Shown: piece by piece, positions 15,673 to 25,696 of the stretch | Position numbering within the stretch: the first letter of the stretch is position 1 | How the letters are laid out: the number at the start of each line of letters is the position of its first letter | Source: JAHIVN01 sp018816645 | GTDB taxonomy: Bacteria; Patescibacteriota; Dojkabacteria; JAHIVN01 | Direction of reading: 5' to 3' | NCBI GenBank assembly: GCA_043816305.1 | Contig: JBDRHZ010000012.1 | Location: 62,001-126,000 of the forward strand | DNA: 64,000 bases | Position numbers and translations under genes: made by a program | The notes under the pieces: generated by a model | Database searches by the model: none | The model's input: only the letters and a program-made list of their open reading frames with translations | What the model was told of the DNA's origin: nothing

Positions 15673-18381
15673 ATCACCGAGACTGAATAAGGCGGAAGGA
15701 ACAGCATTTTCGTAACTTTTATCTAACTTAACTATATTGGTGCCACTGACTGCGCGAGTGCATCCAGTCTGAACCCTCTTAGAGTTATTCAATTTACAAC
15801 CTTCATTGATCCAATCCCTTCTAATTTTTATCTCGTTTTCAATCTGCTGTTTAGTTTTCCCGTATTTTTCATAGGATTCCGAAATAAACTCGTCAATAAC
15901 ATCTTCTGTAAAATTGGGTTCTCGTTCTTTCGGTACGTATATCGAAAACACATCTTCACCTGCTTTTACGTTTGCATGAAATTCGGAAACTTCCATTACT
16001 TCCTGTTCTAATACTTTTCCCTGTAAGTCTTTTGATACCATCATAGAATCCTCTAAACCGCACCTGTAATAAATCTTGTTTTTGACATTACCCATAACAG
16101 AGTGGAAAACATCATCAGGCAACTGCTGGAAGAATTGATGAGCAAGTATCAATTCAAGCTTAAACTTCCGAGCTTCTGATAGAGCTTGGGAAAAGTCAGA
16201 GCTTGCAAAATTCTGAAATTCATCTGCATATACTACGAATGGCTTTCTCTCTTTTTGAGCGAACCTTTTAGCCTCAAACCATACCTTTGACATAAGCATT
16301 GAGCCGAGTAAGCTCATGCCTTCTTCTCCTATGTTTTTAGATGATAAATTAACCAGCAGAACTTTCGAGTTTTTTATAACATCACCAAAATCAACCGAGC
16401 TTTGAGATTGTCCGAATGTGTACAAAAGTATCCCTGTAAGTATCTGTGAAAGTTTATTATCAAAGCCCTGCCGTATCTCCTGCCAGTTTTTCGATTCTGA
16501 ATAGTTAGGAAGAGTGTCCTCCCAAAATGATCTTAATCCTTCATATCTTTCAAATTCGATAAATTCTTTGACTTTTTCTGCAAATTCTTCATCAAATATA
16601 AGGTTTCGCACTTCTATCAGTGTAGGTGCGTGATTCTTTATAAAATTTACCGCCTTATCAGTACTTCCATTTTTCTTTATCCATTCATTCTGAAACACCA
16701 TAAGCGTTTTCATTGCGTTTATAAGCATTGGTTTGCCTGTTGTTCCCATTCCTGCATCAGGATTTGTCCTTTTCATTATCTTTTCTATTAACTTAAAATT
16801 TGAGTCAATAATCAGATCAATTTCACGCTCAGTCATACCAACTGCATAAAGCGGATTAAACCCAAAGTAAAACTTTTCACTTCTTGTATCCCATGCAATG
16901 ATTTTCTTTGACTGCTGAAAGTTATTATGTAACCTTTGTAGAATTTCCATGAAAAAGTCCTCGTGAGGATCCATTAGGATTAACCCTCGCTTATCTCCTT
17001 TTACAAGATTGTTATCAATGTCCTGTAATATGAAGTTTTTAAGGATTGTTGATTTCCCTGTACCCGTCTGACCCGTTATTACAATATGCCTTTTTCTGTT
17101 TTCGGAAGGAAGATAAACACGGTACTGCTTCTCGTGAGTGTTATTTATTCCAAGTATTAAATCTTCTTTCTCCTGCTTCGACCGATATTGCTTCTTTGCC
17201 GGTATATCAGGCGCTATGAAATGATCAATTGAAGGATCAAATATGTTTTGAGGCAGGTGATAGAGCATTGATATCTCCCTTGATGACAATGTGCCTTGTG
17301 AAGTAAAAATCTCTTTAAAAAAAGGAAACAATTTGTCTTCTGGGTAAATAAACCTTGTTTTTACATCCGTATAACTTTTTCCATTTTTTCTAATAAGTCT
17401 GTTCTGAGTTTCACTTTTCATAGATTCAAGTGCCTGTTCAATCGCATCCAGTTTGTTTCTGATGTCTTTTCCTTCTGCAATAACTCTAATACATGTTGAA
17501 AACGAGGTTTTGTATTTTTCATCCATCAAGCTGTTAAATGTTTGCAGTTCTTCTTTATCAATAAAGATTTTTCTAGGGTCTTGATCTGGCAGTATCATTA
17601 CAGGATCAAGTGAATTCTGTTTATTTGAAAACATTTTGCTAACTTCGGAGAGTAGTTTCATTGTAAGTAAAGGCAAAAGAGGCAATAGGTACAAAAAGTA
17701 CACCTCAAAGTGAGATAAAAATACAGTCAACCATGTAACCTCTTTTTTCACTAGTCTGAAATTCTCCTTTGCCATTCTCAAAGCTTCTTTATCAAGCTTT
17801 ACTGGACTTAGTACTACCTGAAAAAGCACCTTATCTTCCATTTCCATCCCTGACAGCGCTGTTAATAAATCTTGAATTGGATCCATGCCCTCAAAATCCT
17901 TTACATCCATAAGCGTGTAAACATCGTGCTTTAGAGCTTTATATTCATTTATTTCGGCTTTTTCCTTCTTGAAACTTTGTATCGGGTCATCTTCAAGTGT
18001 TTTAATCTGAATTCGCTCTTTGTAGGTACTATAGAGGTTGAGCTTGACTAAATCCTGTATAGATTTTGTTGGAGTCCATACAAGGAATTTAATCCCTGAA
18101 TAATCAGCATGTATTTCAAACGAAATTCTGCTTTTTTTAACAGAAGCAGTCAGATTATCAATAAAACGTTGAAGCGAAAATCTTTCTCCCTGCTTCGTTT
18201 TTGAATCAATTAATGAATATTTAGGCGGAATTATCTGCATGACAAAACCAGTCTCTTTTCGAGCTTTATACTTTATGATAATCAGGATGATGAAATATCT
18301 AACTGCCATAAAAAGACTTACTCCAAGCGAAGCAATTATCAGTATAATTATTCTTTTGTCCTGTAATAAGGCTTGAATCAT
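15667..18381 (-). CDS. VirD4/TraD-like coupling ATPase
   Basis: This 904-residue membrane ATPase links the DNA-protein complex to the secretion channel. It has an N-terminal membrane segment (about 10-36) and a second hydrophobic region around 225-245. A P-loop ATPase domain follows, with Walker A GQTGTGKST (437-445), a DPHED block (471-475), Walker B VVYADEFQNF (D720-E721) and the FxQ-type sensor stretch after it. The layout matches DUF87/TraM-recognition proteins of monoderm conjugative elements. It overlaps the upstream Rep-like gene by 4 bp (ATGA). The C-terminal 50 residues look unstructured. Confidence 0.85.
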   Translation of the reverse strand: MIQALLQDKRIIILIIASLGVSLFMAVRYFIILIIIKYKARKETGFVMQIIPPKYSLIDSKTKQGERFSLQRFIDNLTASVKKSRISFEIHADYSGIKFLVWTPTKSIQDLVKLNLYSTYKERIQIKTLEDDPIQSFKKEKAEINEYKALKHDVYTLMDVKDFEGMDPIQDLLTALSGMEMEDKVLFQVVLSPVKLDKEALRMAKENFRLVKKEVTWLTVFLSHFEVYFLYLLPLLPLLTMKLLSEVSKMFSNKQNSLDPVMILPDQDPRKIFIDKEELQTFNSLMDEKYKTSFSTCIRVIAEGKDIRNKLDAIEQALESMKSETQNRLIRKNGKSYTDVKTRFIYPEDKLFPFFKEIFTSQGTLSSREISMLYHLPQNIFDPSIDHFIAPDIPAKKQYRSKQEKEDLILGINNTHEKQYRVYLPSENRKRHIVITGQTGTGKSTILKNFILQDIDNNLVKGDKRGLILMDPHEDFFMEILQRLHNNFQQSKKIIAWDTRSEKFYFGFNPLYAVGMTEREIDLIIDSNFKLIEKIMKRTNPDAGMGTTGKPMLINAMKTLMVFQNEWIKKNGSTDKAVNFIKNHAPTLIEVRNLIFDEEFAEKVKEFIEFERYEGLRSFWEDTLPNYSESKNWQEIRQGFDNKLSQILTGILLYTFGQSQSSVDFGDVIKNSKVLLVNLSSKNIGEEGMSLLGSMLMSKVWFEAKRFAQKERKPFVVYADEFQNFASSDFSQALSEARKFKLELILAHQFFQQLPDDVFHSVMGNVKNKIYYRCGLEDSMMVSKDLQGKVLEQEVMEVSEFHANVKAGEDVFSIYVPKEREPNFTEDVIDEFISESYEKYGKTKQQIENEIKIRRDWINEGCKLNNSKRVQTGCTRAVSGTNIVKLDKSYENAVPSALFSLGDE

Positions 18382-19181
18382 AATTGTGACTTTGTAATAA
18401 AAGATTCTTTGAATTTGTTAATCATGTTTTGATACTTCTCCTGTTTCCGCCTTTCATCGTTCTTCTGCATGAGCTTTTTAAGAATAGATACAAACCAACC
18501 TGCCGGATTTTTCAGGAAGGTCGTTCCATCAACTTGATCTGTACGGATCATTCGTCTTGTATCGTTAAGTGCAGATTGAATATCATCCTGTTTTATCTCA
18601 CCTTTGTTCTTTCGATTTATAAGATTCTGGTAGTACTTGATACTTTTTTCATCACTAAGTTCTTTCGCTAAAGCTACAGCCTCGCTGTCAAAAGAGTTCA
18701 GATTAATTTTTCCGTTGGCGTTGCTTAACGTTAACGGCTTCTTATATTCTTTCTTTTTATATTCATCTTCTTCTACTTTATGCACAGTCCCTTGTGCATC
18801 TGGTTGCATACTCTTTTGTGCTTCTGGATGCACACATCCTTGTGCATCAGAAGATTTAGTTAAAGCTTTACTAAGCGGTAAAATGTAATAAATATTAGTT
18901 TTTTTAAGACCTCTTCTGCACCAACTTATAAGACCGGATTCCTTCAACTCTTTTAGAAACTTCTGAACAGTATTTCTATGAACTCCCAAGTCCTTTGCAA
19001 GCCTATCCTGACCCGGAAAACATTTCTCTTTCTGCCATGCGTAATCTAAAAGCAAAGCGTATACGACCTTTGCCTGCATAGATAAATTGGATGTCCTCAA
19101 TACGCTTCTAGGTATCTGACAGAAGCCATGCTTCAGCGTTTTATCAAGAATTTCAATTGTGTCTTTGATCTCTTCACTCAT
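18378..19181 (-). CDS. Rep-like winged-helix (HTH_36) protein
   Basis: Residues 15-110 of this 267-residue protein form a winged helix of the HTH_36 type (LSMQAKVVYALLLDYAW, then RLAKDLGVHRNTVQKFLKEL), typical of plasmid and phage replication initiators. A short linker contains an 8-residue repeat (DAQGCVHP, EAQKSMQP, DAQGTVHK) encoded by a 24-bp DNA repeat. The C-terminal part (about 170-230) is helical, with KNPAGWFVSILKK, also common in such initiators. The protein probably binds an origin that may lie within its own gene. A regulator of transfer genes is the alternative. Confidence 0.65.
   Translation of the reverse strand: MSEEIKDTIEILDKTLKHGFCQIPRSVLRTSNLSMQAKVVYALLLDYAWQKEKCFPGQDRLAKDLGVHRNTVQKFLKELKESGLISWCRRGLKKTNIYYILPLSKALTKSSDAQGCVHPEAQKSMQPDAQGTVHKVEEDEYKKKEYKKPLTLSNANGKINLNSFDSEAVALAKELSDEKSIKYYQNLINRKNKGEIKQDDIQSALNDTRRMIRTDQVDGTTFLKNPAGWFVSILKKLMQKNDERRKQEKYQNMINKFKESFITKSQL
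18780..18851. repeat. 24-bp iteron-like tandem repeats inside the Rep-like gene
   Basis: TTGTGC(A/T)TC(T/A)G recurs at 18792, 18816 and 18840, a strict 24-bp period. The half-units between them (ATGCACA-type sequences) partly mirror TTGTGCAT. Repeats of this kind within initiator genes act as replication origins in some plasmids and phages. Confidence 0.45.
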
Positions 19182-20224
19182 TAGTTTGGAAATAAAAATG
19201 GGGTAGGATCAATATTGTTCCATCCTCCTGAACTATTCTTTTCATACACTCCCACATGAGTATGAACTCCTGTAGAAAAGCCTGTACTGCCCATAAGACA
19301 GATTGGATCTCCATACTTAACAGTTGACTGGTCTTGGGCTATAAAAGCACTACAATGACAGTACAAGACTTTGTAGTAATCATTTGTGATGTATGAGCAT
19401 AAAGCTCCGTTTCCATCTTTGAAATTTGAAACTTTTCCTGCAACAATTGTTCTATTTATTGCATCAGTTGAACCTTTACCCGGATTCTCCTGATACCATA
19501 TATAAGAAGGGACAAGATCAACTCCTTTATGAACATTCTTAACTCCATTTATTACTCGAACTACGTTATATCCTGAAGTAACCGTAACTAGATCAGATCG
19601 ATTCAAACCGACAGGGTTACCGTATGGGATTAAAAGCATACCGACATACATCTGGTACTGCTCGTAGACTTCATCTTTTTTAGGGTATGAGTAAGCGTAA
19701 ATCTTTGTCTTAGCATCTCCACTTGTCTGCGAAAGGATATTTGAGAGTGTGAAATAGTTATCACAAAGATCACCTTCGGTGATGTTTCCGTTGTTATCTC
19801 CGTCAGTTTTATACGTATCCCAATCACTTTGAGATATTTCAAGAAAGCCGATTCCTGAGCCTCTATGAGTACCGTCAAAATTTGCAACCACTTTGCCATA
19901 TGAAGCAATTAGCTCATACTCCTGATTGAATTTCCTACTTGATTTATCAATACATTCCTTGTGTTCAGTTGGAATTTCATCAAGAAGCCCTCTATAGCCT
20001 GCTAATACTTGATAAGCGATAGCTTCTAGTGCGAATATGCCAAAAAAGAAAACAACCACACAAGCGATAAGTATCTTGAACTTGTTTTTCCAGATAATGT
20101 TTACGAGGATTGGTCCAACAACAGGTGCAACTTTGTTTGAAGCCAAGCCTATTACGTCTCCGACAAGACTGTCCCCAATTTCTACTACATTTTTTGTTGT
20201 ATTTAACACTTTGTTTTCTTCCAC
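19181..20224 (-). CDS. Membrane-anchored M23 peptidoglycan endopeptidase of the T4SS
   Basis: This 347-residue protein opens the cell wall for the transfer channel. A transmembrane helix at about 48-72 is followed by an extracellular region. Residues 105-195 (GSGIGFLEIS, then DGDNNGNI and a late NIL) recall a lytic-transglycosylase fold. The C-terminal M23 domain has zinc ligands H232 and D236 (HKGVD) and H323 (HTH 321-323). The usual YGH loop histidine is within YCHC (H290), flanked by unusual cysteines. The order matches the wall hydrolases of monoderm conjugation systems. It abuts its neighbours by one base on each side. Confidence 0.8.
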   Translation of the reverse strand: MEENKVLNTTKNVVEIGDSLVGDVIGLASNKVAPVVGPILVNIIWKNKFKILIACVVVFFFGIFALEAIAYQVLAGYRGLLDEIPTEHKECIDKSSRKFNQEYELIASYGKVVANFDGTHRGSGIGFLEISQSDWDTYKTDGDNNGNITEGDLCDNYFTLSNILSQTSGDAKTKIYAYSYPKKDEVYEQYQMYVGMLLIPYGNPVGLNRSDLVTVTSGYNVVRVINGVKNVHKGVDLVPSYIWYQENPGKGSTDAINRTIVAGKVSNFKDGNGALCSYITNDYYKVLYCHCSAFIAQDQSTVKYGDPICLMGSTGFSTGVHTHVGVYEKNSSGGWNNIDPTPFLFPN

Positions 20225-21093
20225 TACTGCACGATAATTGAAAAGTTAGAATTAACCGTTAAACCGTCTTTCGTTACTCTTATGTTTCCCGAAATACTCC
20301 CTTTGTTTCCTGCTGGTACAGTAAAGCTGACACTTGTATTTCCACTTGAATTTGATGAAGGCAGGTTATAGGTAGCTGATCCTGACTGCCAATTTACAGT
20401 TACAGATCCAGAAGCACTGTTTACAGGGCTTCCGTTTTGATCTTTTACTGAACAATCAAGTGAAACTGTTTGACCGATAAAAGGCTGGGTATTGGTTATT
20501 GAACAATGAAGTTTAAGTCCAGTTATCGGGTTTGGTTTTGGATCAGGAATGGGTTCTGGTGTTGGTTCCGGTTGTACAATCGGTTTAGGATTTTCAATTT
20601 TCGGTATTTCAACCTTTTCTTCCTGTTTTGGTTCTTCCTTTTTCTCTTCCTCACGAACAACGACTATCCGCTTATTTTTCTTCGTACCTTCAGGAGTTTC
20701 GACTTCAACCATAATTTCGTTTTGACCAATAATTAAATCTATCTTTCTTTCAAAAATACCTTCCGGATTAACTTCTGCCTGTTGTCCGTTAATCCATGCT
20801 TTATTCTCTTTATTTGTTAAAGCAACTGCAGTAATAGTTAGATCTTTTGTTCTAAATCCATCTGTGAGATTCTGAAATTCAAGTGTAATTTCCGGATGTT
20901 CGTCAATAACTTGATCTTCTTCCGAAACAGGTTTATTGTCTTGGCTATTTGCAAAATTAAACCCTCCCTTGAGGTATATTTCTACAGAAAGCGATATCGC
21001 AAATAGAACAAGAACGATGCTTATTAAGAAAAAGTATCCGTGTTTTAAATTTTTCTCTATCTCATTTGTTTTCATTCTGTCTTTGTCTGTCAA
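20224..21093 (-). CDS. Membrane-anchored Ig-like domain protein of the T4SS operon
   Basis: This 289-residue protein has one N-terminal transmembrane helix (about 20-42). It continues with an Ig-like domain (65-150) that resembles the glucodextranase/Big-type repeats of surface proteins. A highly charged and Pro-rich linker follows (150-195), then a second Ig-like domain (195-289). It overlaps the VirB4-like gene by 32 bp; a start at Met7 would shorten this to 14 bp. The layout suggests a spacer protein that spans the cell wall beside the channel, perhaps in a VirB8- or VirB10-like position. That role is inference. Confidence 0.65.
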   Translation of the reverse strand: MTDKDRMKTNEIEKNLKHGYFFLISIVLVLFAISLSVEIYLKGGFNFANSQDNKPVSEEDQVIDEHPEITLEFQNLTDGFRTKDLTITAVALTNKENKAWINGQQAEVNPEGIFERKIDLIIGQNEIMVEVETPEGTKKNKRIVVVREEEKKEEPKQEEKVEIPKIENPKPIVQPEPTPEPIPDPKPNPITGLKLHCSITNTQPFIGQTVSLDCSVKDQNGSPVNSASGSVTVNWQSGSATYNLPSSNSSGNTSVSFTVPAGNKGSISGNIRVTKDGLTVNSNFSIIVQ

Positions 21094-22909
21094 GTTTTGC
21101 TAAATCCTCAGCACTGGAAGAGTAAAGTCTTCTTTCGTGAGGTGTTGCGTAAATAAAGATATGGGAATGAGTATTTCCTTTAATAAATAGTGCCTGACCT
21201 TTTGTAAGTCTTGTAATATAGTCTTTCTCAATATCTGAAAGATCAAAGGCTTTTGCCAAACTTGGAATAGATTGCTTCTTTTGAGCAAGTATCAATGCGG
21301 TATCAGCATTTTTTGCAATAACACTTCCTTGAGGAGAGTTAAGAAAGTCATCAACATCCTGCGATATACAGATAACACCTAAGTTGTACTTTCTACCTCG
21401 CCTTACTAAATCCTCAATAAAGTTTGCAGATGATTCATCCTTGAGTAGTAAGTGTGCTTCATCAATTATCAGGATTTTTCTTTTTCTGTTTGATAAGACT
21501 TTCTGCCAGATAAAGTTTGAAAGATAATAAATAGAAGCCTGCTTTTCTTGATCAGGAACTTTTTGAATGTTGAACACAACCATTGGAGAATCAAAATCGA
21601 CATCGCTTGTTGAAGGGTTATCATATAAATCTCCAAGCTCTCCCTGCTTGGAGTATTCAAGCAGTTCTACAGCAATTCGTTTTCCCTCTTTACCTTCTTT
21701 TTCAAAGCTGACTATTAAATCTGATATAGTGGGTGCGGGGTTAGAATATGTTGACGGATCGTCAAGTAGAACTCCCTTTTTTACATAAGTGTTATTTACA
21801 GCCTTACTGATAATTCCTTTGTTATATGCTTGTTCTGACAGCCAGATTTTTAGAAGTCCTTTCACCACACCAAGGTGAGTCCGCATAACTTCTTTTGAAT
21901 CAACTTCGGTTGAAAAAAACTCAAGAGGATTAACCTTAGTCGTGCTTTCCGGATTAATATCAATACTTGTTCCTCCTACATGGTCACATAGCGCTTTAAA
22001 CTCTCCTTCCGGATCAATTACATAGACATTTATTCCTCTAAATAAGCTTCTGTATGCTTCCAATTTTGCAGAGAAACTTTTTCCTGCACCTGATGTAGCA
22101 AATATAATTCCATTGTAGTTCTTTGATGTTCTAGAAAACCTGTCAAACCTGATTTTCTCTCCTCCGATTGTAATTCCATAAAAAATACCATCAGGATCAT
22201 TAAGTGTTGCAGTAGTAAAAGGAAGCGAAGATGATACATTTGAGCTCGTTAGGTAAAACTCTTCATTAACGAAATCAACTCCTGACGGCAGAAACGATTC
22301 AATACCTTCTTTCTGTTTATATATAAGCTGGTGAAGCTTCAACTGCTTTGCATATGTTAAATCTTTTAATGCCTTGTCGCTTTTTGAAAGTTTAGATAGG
22401 TTCGGAGCTGACAGCTTTATATACATTGTCATTGAATAAAGCTTCTCAATACCTCTTACAATTGCGTCCTCAATGCTTTTAGCGTCTGAGATCGCTTGTT
22501 CCAAGTCGATTGTATGGAGCTTTCCCTTTTCTGCCTTATCAAAATACTGAGCAGATAAATTAACAATCCTGTTCCTAAGTCCTGAAAGTGCTTTTTGGGG
22601 ATCAATAGGTTTTACAAACTGAGATAAAACAATTGGTTCGCTGTAATTAGTTAGATCGTAAAGCCAATTAGGGTAAATAATCTGTGGAAATTCCGATATC
22701 ACATATGTCTGGATAATTCCGTCCCCAAGATCAATAAACCTGCCTTTATTCTGAAACTCGTAAACAAGGTTGTCATCAGGAGAAAGCTTTGCAATTTCCT
22801 GCTTTCGAATCGAATCCCTGATAAATTCACGACCTTTTAATTCAACTTTTCCATTTAAGTCCTTAAAAGCCCATTTTGACTGTTTTGCAAAATATTTGAT
22901 AAAGTTCAT
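21062..22909 (-). CDS. VirB4/TraC-like conjugation ATPase
   Basis: This 615-residue protein powers the T4SS. It has an N-terminal substrate-domain region (1-240) and a P-loop ATPase with Walker A ATSGAGKS (271-278), a VIDPEGEF block (297-304), Walker B LIIDEAHLLL (D483-E484) and the following RRGRKYNLG stretch that is typical of VirB4 proteins. The gene overlaps the PrgI-like gene by 4 bp. It is somewhat shorter at the N-terminus than many VirB4 proteins; the missing part may be the C-terminal domain of the PrgI-like protein before it. Confidence 0.9.
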   Translation of the reverse strand: MNFIKYFAKQSKWAFKDLNGKVELKGREFIRDSIRKQEIAKLSPDDNLVYEFQNKGRFIDLGDGIIQTYVISEFPQIIYPNWLYDLTNYSEPIVLSQFVKPIDPQKALSGLRNRIVNLSAQYFDKAEKGKLHTIDLEQAISDAKSIEDAIVRGIEKLYSMTMYIKLSAPNLSKLSKSDKALKDLTYAKQLKLHQLIYKQKEGIESFLPSGVDFVNEEFYLTSSNVSSSLPFTTATLNDPDGIFYGITIGGEKIRFDRFSRTSKNYNGIIFATSGAGKSFSAKLEAYRSLFRGINVYVIDPEGEFKALCDHVGGTSIDINPESTTKVNPLEFFSTEVDSKEVMRTHLGVVKGLLKIWLSEQAYNKGIISKAVNNTYVKKGVLLDDPSTYSNPAPTISDLIVSFEKEGKEGKRIAVELLEYSKQGELGDLYDNPSTSDVDFDSPMVVFNIQKVPDQEKQASIYYLSNFIWQKVLSNRKRKILIIDEAHLLLKDESSANFIEDLVRRGRKYNLGVICISQDVDDFLNSPQGSVIAKNADTALILAQKKQSIPSLAKAFDLSDIEKDYITRLTKGQALFIKGNTHSHIFIYATPHERRLYSSSAEDLAKLDRQRQNENK

Positions 22910-23670
22910 TTCAACTGTTTTTCTAAGATAAGATTTGATAAATTCAAAATTTCCGTTGTTGATAATTGAATAAGCCTTACTTTCGTCTGCTCTAAAAGTT
23001 TTCCAAATGAGTTTTCTTGATCTTCCAATTTGGTCTTTGCGTCATCAAGCCCTTTAGCATATGAAGTGAGTATCAAATAAAAACTTCTCTCCATTGTCTG
23101 CGTTAAATCTTGATACTCAAGCAGGTATTCCTTACACCTTTTTTGCATTAACCCTGACAGGTTTTTATATCTGTTTATTTCAGTAGCAAGGCTTTTATCA
23201 TGAGTTGAAAATTTCTGAACTGTAATAATCTGAATCTGATTTTTAAGCGCAAATAAAGCCTGTTGAAGATACTTCTTAAATGCAAAAATCTCTTCTTCAC
23301 TGCTCATTGAGAGATTGATCGGCTCAATTTGATACACTTTTGAATACTGGCTATCAGAAACAATGACTATTCCTTCTGACACGTCTCTGCCAAGTGCGAT
23401 TCTCTGCTTCTTGTGAGAGAAAATATGTTTAAGCATATCAAGGATAAAAACATGAAGTGGTCTTCCGTAAGCGTCAAAAAGAAAAGGGAGAAGCAAAGTA
23501 CCGACAACAATTTCCCCCAAAATCTTCTGGTCAACGGTTGAAAGGTACGAAGTCGTCCAAACAATAAAAGATAATCCAATACCGATGAATATCAGAAAAT
23601 TCCTTCTGTTCAATACCACTGATAAAAGCCCTGTTTCTCTATTTAGTTTTGGCGGTACGATTTCCTGCAT
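22906..23670 (-). CDS. PrgI/VirB3-like membrane protein
   Basis: Residues 1-95 of this 254-residue protein match the PrgI family. There is an IVPPKLNRETG start and two closely spaced transmembrane helices (about 25-43 and 50-68), then a cytoplasmic section that mentions GRPLHVFI. Residues 110-254 are soluble and helical with a strand at IITVQKF, resembling the first domain of VirB4 proteins. PrgI anchors VirB4 at the membrane. A VirB3-VirB4 split of this kind is common in monoderm systems. The gene overlaps both neighbours. Confidence 0.75.
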   Translation of the reverse strand: MQEIVPPKLNRETGLLSVVLNRRNFLIFIGIGLSFIVWTTSYLSTVDQKILGEIVVGTLLLPFLFDAYGRPLHVFILDMLKHIFSHKKQRIALGRDVSEGIVIVSDSQYSKVYQIEPINLSMSSEEEIFAFKKYLQQALFALKNQIQIITVQKFSTHDKSLATEINRYKNLSGLMQKRCKEYLLEYQDLTQTMERSFYLILTSYAKGLDDAKTKLEDQENSFGKLLEQTKVRLIQLSTTEILNLSNLILEKQLK

Positions 23671-25696
23671 GTACTTTGTTCTTTAATTGATAATATTTAG
23701 CGATAGGCTTTTGCCCTTTTATTTGATCAGTAATCATTACTGTCTTTATTCCCTGTGATTTGAAATACCCCTCCTGATTAGCTTTTGTGATAACTTTCAT
23801 TCTATTGGAAGGATTGCTTACAAACTGTTGTATCTTTTGAGGATTATTATTTCCTGATATAACCTCGTTTTTTGAGTACCACTGAGTAATATGATCCCAG
23901 TGCTTGTCATTGCCGGTATCAAACGTTCTTCCTTGCTGTATCTCAATTGGTTTTGTTTGAACCACTTCATTTAGGTATTGCTGAGTGTTTGGATTAGAAA
24001 ACGATATCTCCGATAGATCCATCATCTGATGAATGGTTGCTGGCTGATCTACAAGCGGATAACCTTCAAAGGATTGATTGTAATTAGCCTGTTTGAATCC
24101 ATTTGAAAGGACTGTGCTGTCCTTGACTGAAAGATCTTGAATTTGATCCAGCTTGGGTGATACAGAATACAAAGTTGAGGATTTCCCGCTGTCTTTTAAT
24201 GCTCTATTATCAAGTGGCTTCATGCCAAGCATTGAAAATGCCTTCTTTGCACCAACACCACCAATTACTGCTGTTTTAAAGCTTTCTCCCCCTGCCTTCA
24301 ATGCTGATGATCCACTTTTAAATGCCACACCTGTATCCAGTGCTTTCTTTGCTGTACCTCCAAGTGGTAGTTTTGAAACAATCGCCTCACCTAATGCCTT
24401 GCCAGCCCATGAACGTACTGAGGCTGATTTTCCTTCTGACATTCCTGAAACAATTCCTTCCTTAACTCTTCTGGCCTGTCCAATTGTTGCACCAGCTACA
24501 ATTCCTCCTGCTACTGAGCCACCAATTCCCCATAAAATCCCTGAGAACCTGTTAATAATTGCTGGGATAATGTTTAAGAAAGCAAGTGAGCCAAGTCCAA
24601 GTATTACCTTCGGGACGGGCTCATCTACACTTGCGATTATTTCAATTGCTATACCTATTCCTATCAGGAAAATCGGTTGCATAAATAAGGTTCTGAGTGT
24701 TTCCTCAAGATATGACCTGAAAAATTGTCCTCCTCCGGGTAGTAGTCCAATTACAAATACAATTGGAAACAAAATCATGTGAAGTAACAAGTGGAAAAAA
24801 CGGATGATGAATTGGAATAAAAGAGTGACTAACAGGAAAAATAGACCTATCCATAGAATTATTTCTGCAAAAATATTTAGTGTTCCTTGAATAGTAAACT
24901 GCAATTTCTGGTCAACAATTTGAAGTCCTAAAGCAGTAAACAGTGACTCTGAAAGTGTTCCTGAGCTTGATCCTGCGACAAGCCTTTGAAGCATGAACTT
25001 ATCTAAAGCATTGGTAAGATCAATTGCATTAGCAAATAAAAACCTCATGGCAACCATACCGATAATAAAAAGAAGTGTCTTCTTTGCTATTTCCTTTAAT
25101 AGCAGGATCCCCTTGAATGATCCTTCAAGTACAACATATGTCCCTGTAATAACAATAATTAAAGGAAGAAGAAGCCAGGCGACACTTTGGGTTGCGTTGT
25201 AAAATTTATCAACATGAATAGGTATTCCGTTTCCCCTCGCATCTACTATCTGTCCATCGTTTTTTGCAATATTTGGTGTAAATGCTACATAATCATCAAA
25301 TAGCTCAAGTCCCTGCATGACAATTTCAGATATTGCATCGACAATTGATTCTTGAAAGCTGGAAAATGGATTAAGCATATCAATCGGATTGGGGATTGTT
25401 TGTCCCTGTCCCTGATTTTCAATAACCACAATTCCTGTATCCTTCGGGTTTTCAGGAGATTTGAACTCCTGTTCAATCTTCGGCTGTACAGGTTCTTCTT
25501 TGGGATCTGGATTAAATAAAAGTGCAGAAACAATCTGAATAAGTCCGATTAAAAGCATTAATGCTATGCCAATAATGAAGATCCTGTTAATGAGTTTCAT
25601 TTTCTCCTTATCAGCCTTTTTAATCTTTTCCTTTACTTCTAAAGCTTTATCATGGATTGGTTTGTAAAACTTAATAAAGTTAAACATGTTATACAT
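23639..25696 (-). CDS. VirB6/TrbL-like polytopic membrane protein
   Basis: This 685-residue protein has a cytosolic start, a transmembrane helix at about 37-60, a Pro/Glu-rich external stretch and then five to six transmembrane helices between 175 and 420. The helices are followed by a Gly/Ala-rich segment and a long soluble C-terminal tail (about 420-685). This is the layout of VirB6/TrbL inner-membrane channel proteins in monoderm T4SS. The gene overlaps VirB2-like by 8 bp and PrgI-like by 32 bp. The soluble tail is unlike anything I can name. Confidence 0.75.
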   Translation of the reverse strand: MYNMFNFIKFYKPIHDKALEVKEKIKKADKEKMKLINRIFIIGIALMLLIGLIQIVSALLFNPDPKEEPVQPKIEQEFKSPENPKDTGIVVIENQGQGQTIPNPIDMLNPFSSFQESIVDAISEIVMQGLELFDDYVAFTPNIAKNDGQIVDARGNGIPIHVDKFYNATQSVAWLLLPLIIVITGTYVVLEGSFKGILLLKEIAKKTLLFIIGMVAMRFLFANAIDLTNALDKFMLQRLVAGSSSGTLSESLFTALGLQIVDQKLQFTIQGTLNIFAEIILWIGLFFLLVTLLFQFIIRFFHLLLHMILFPIVFVIGLLPGGGQFFRSYLEETLRTLFMQPIFLIGIGIAIEIIASVDEPVPKVILGLGSLAFLNIIPAIINRFSGILWGIGGSVAGGIVAGATIGQARRVKEGIVSGMSEGKSASVRSWAGKALGEAIVSKLPLGGTAKKALDTGVAFKSGSSALKAGGESFKTAVIGGVGAKKAFSMLGMKPLDNRALKDSGKSSTLYSVSPKLDQIQDLSVKDSTVLSNGFKQANYNQSFEGYPLVDQPATIHQMMDLSEISFSNPNTQQYLNEVVQTKPIEIQQGRTFDTGNDKHWDHITQWYSKNEVISGNNNPQKIQQFVSNPSNRMKVITKANQEGYFKSQGIKTVMITDQIKGQKPIAKYYQLKNKVHAGNRTAKTK

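Noticed and set aside
24153..24782. Long plus-strand frame opposite the VirB6-like gene
   Set aside because: It is a Ser/Pro/Ala-rich shadow of the coding strand, with no start signal and with the real gene clearly on the minus strand.
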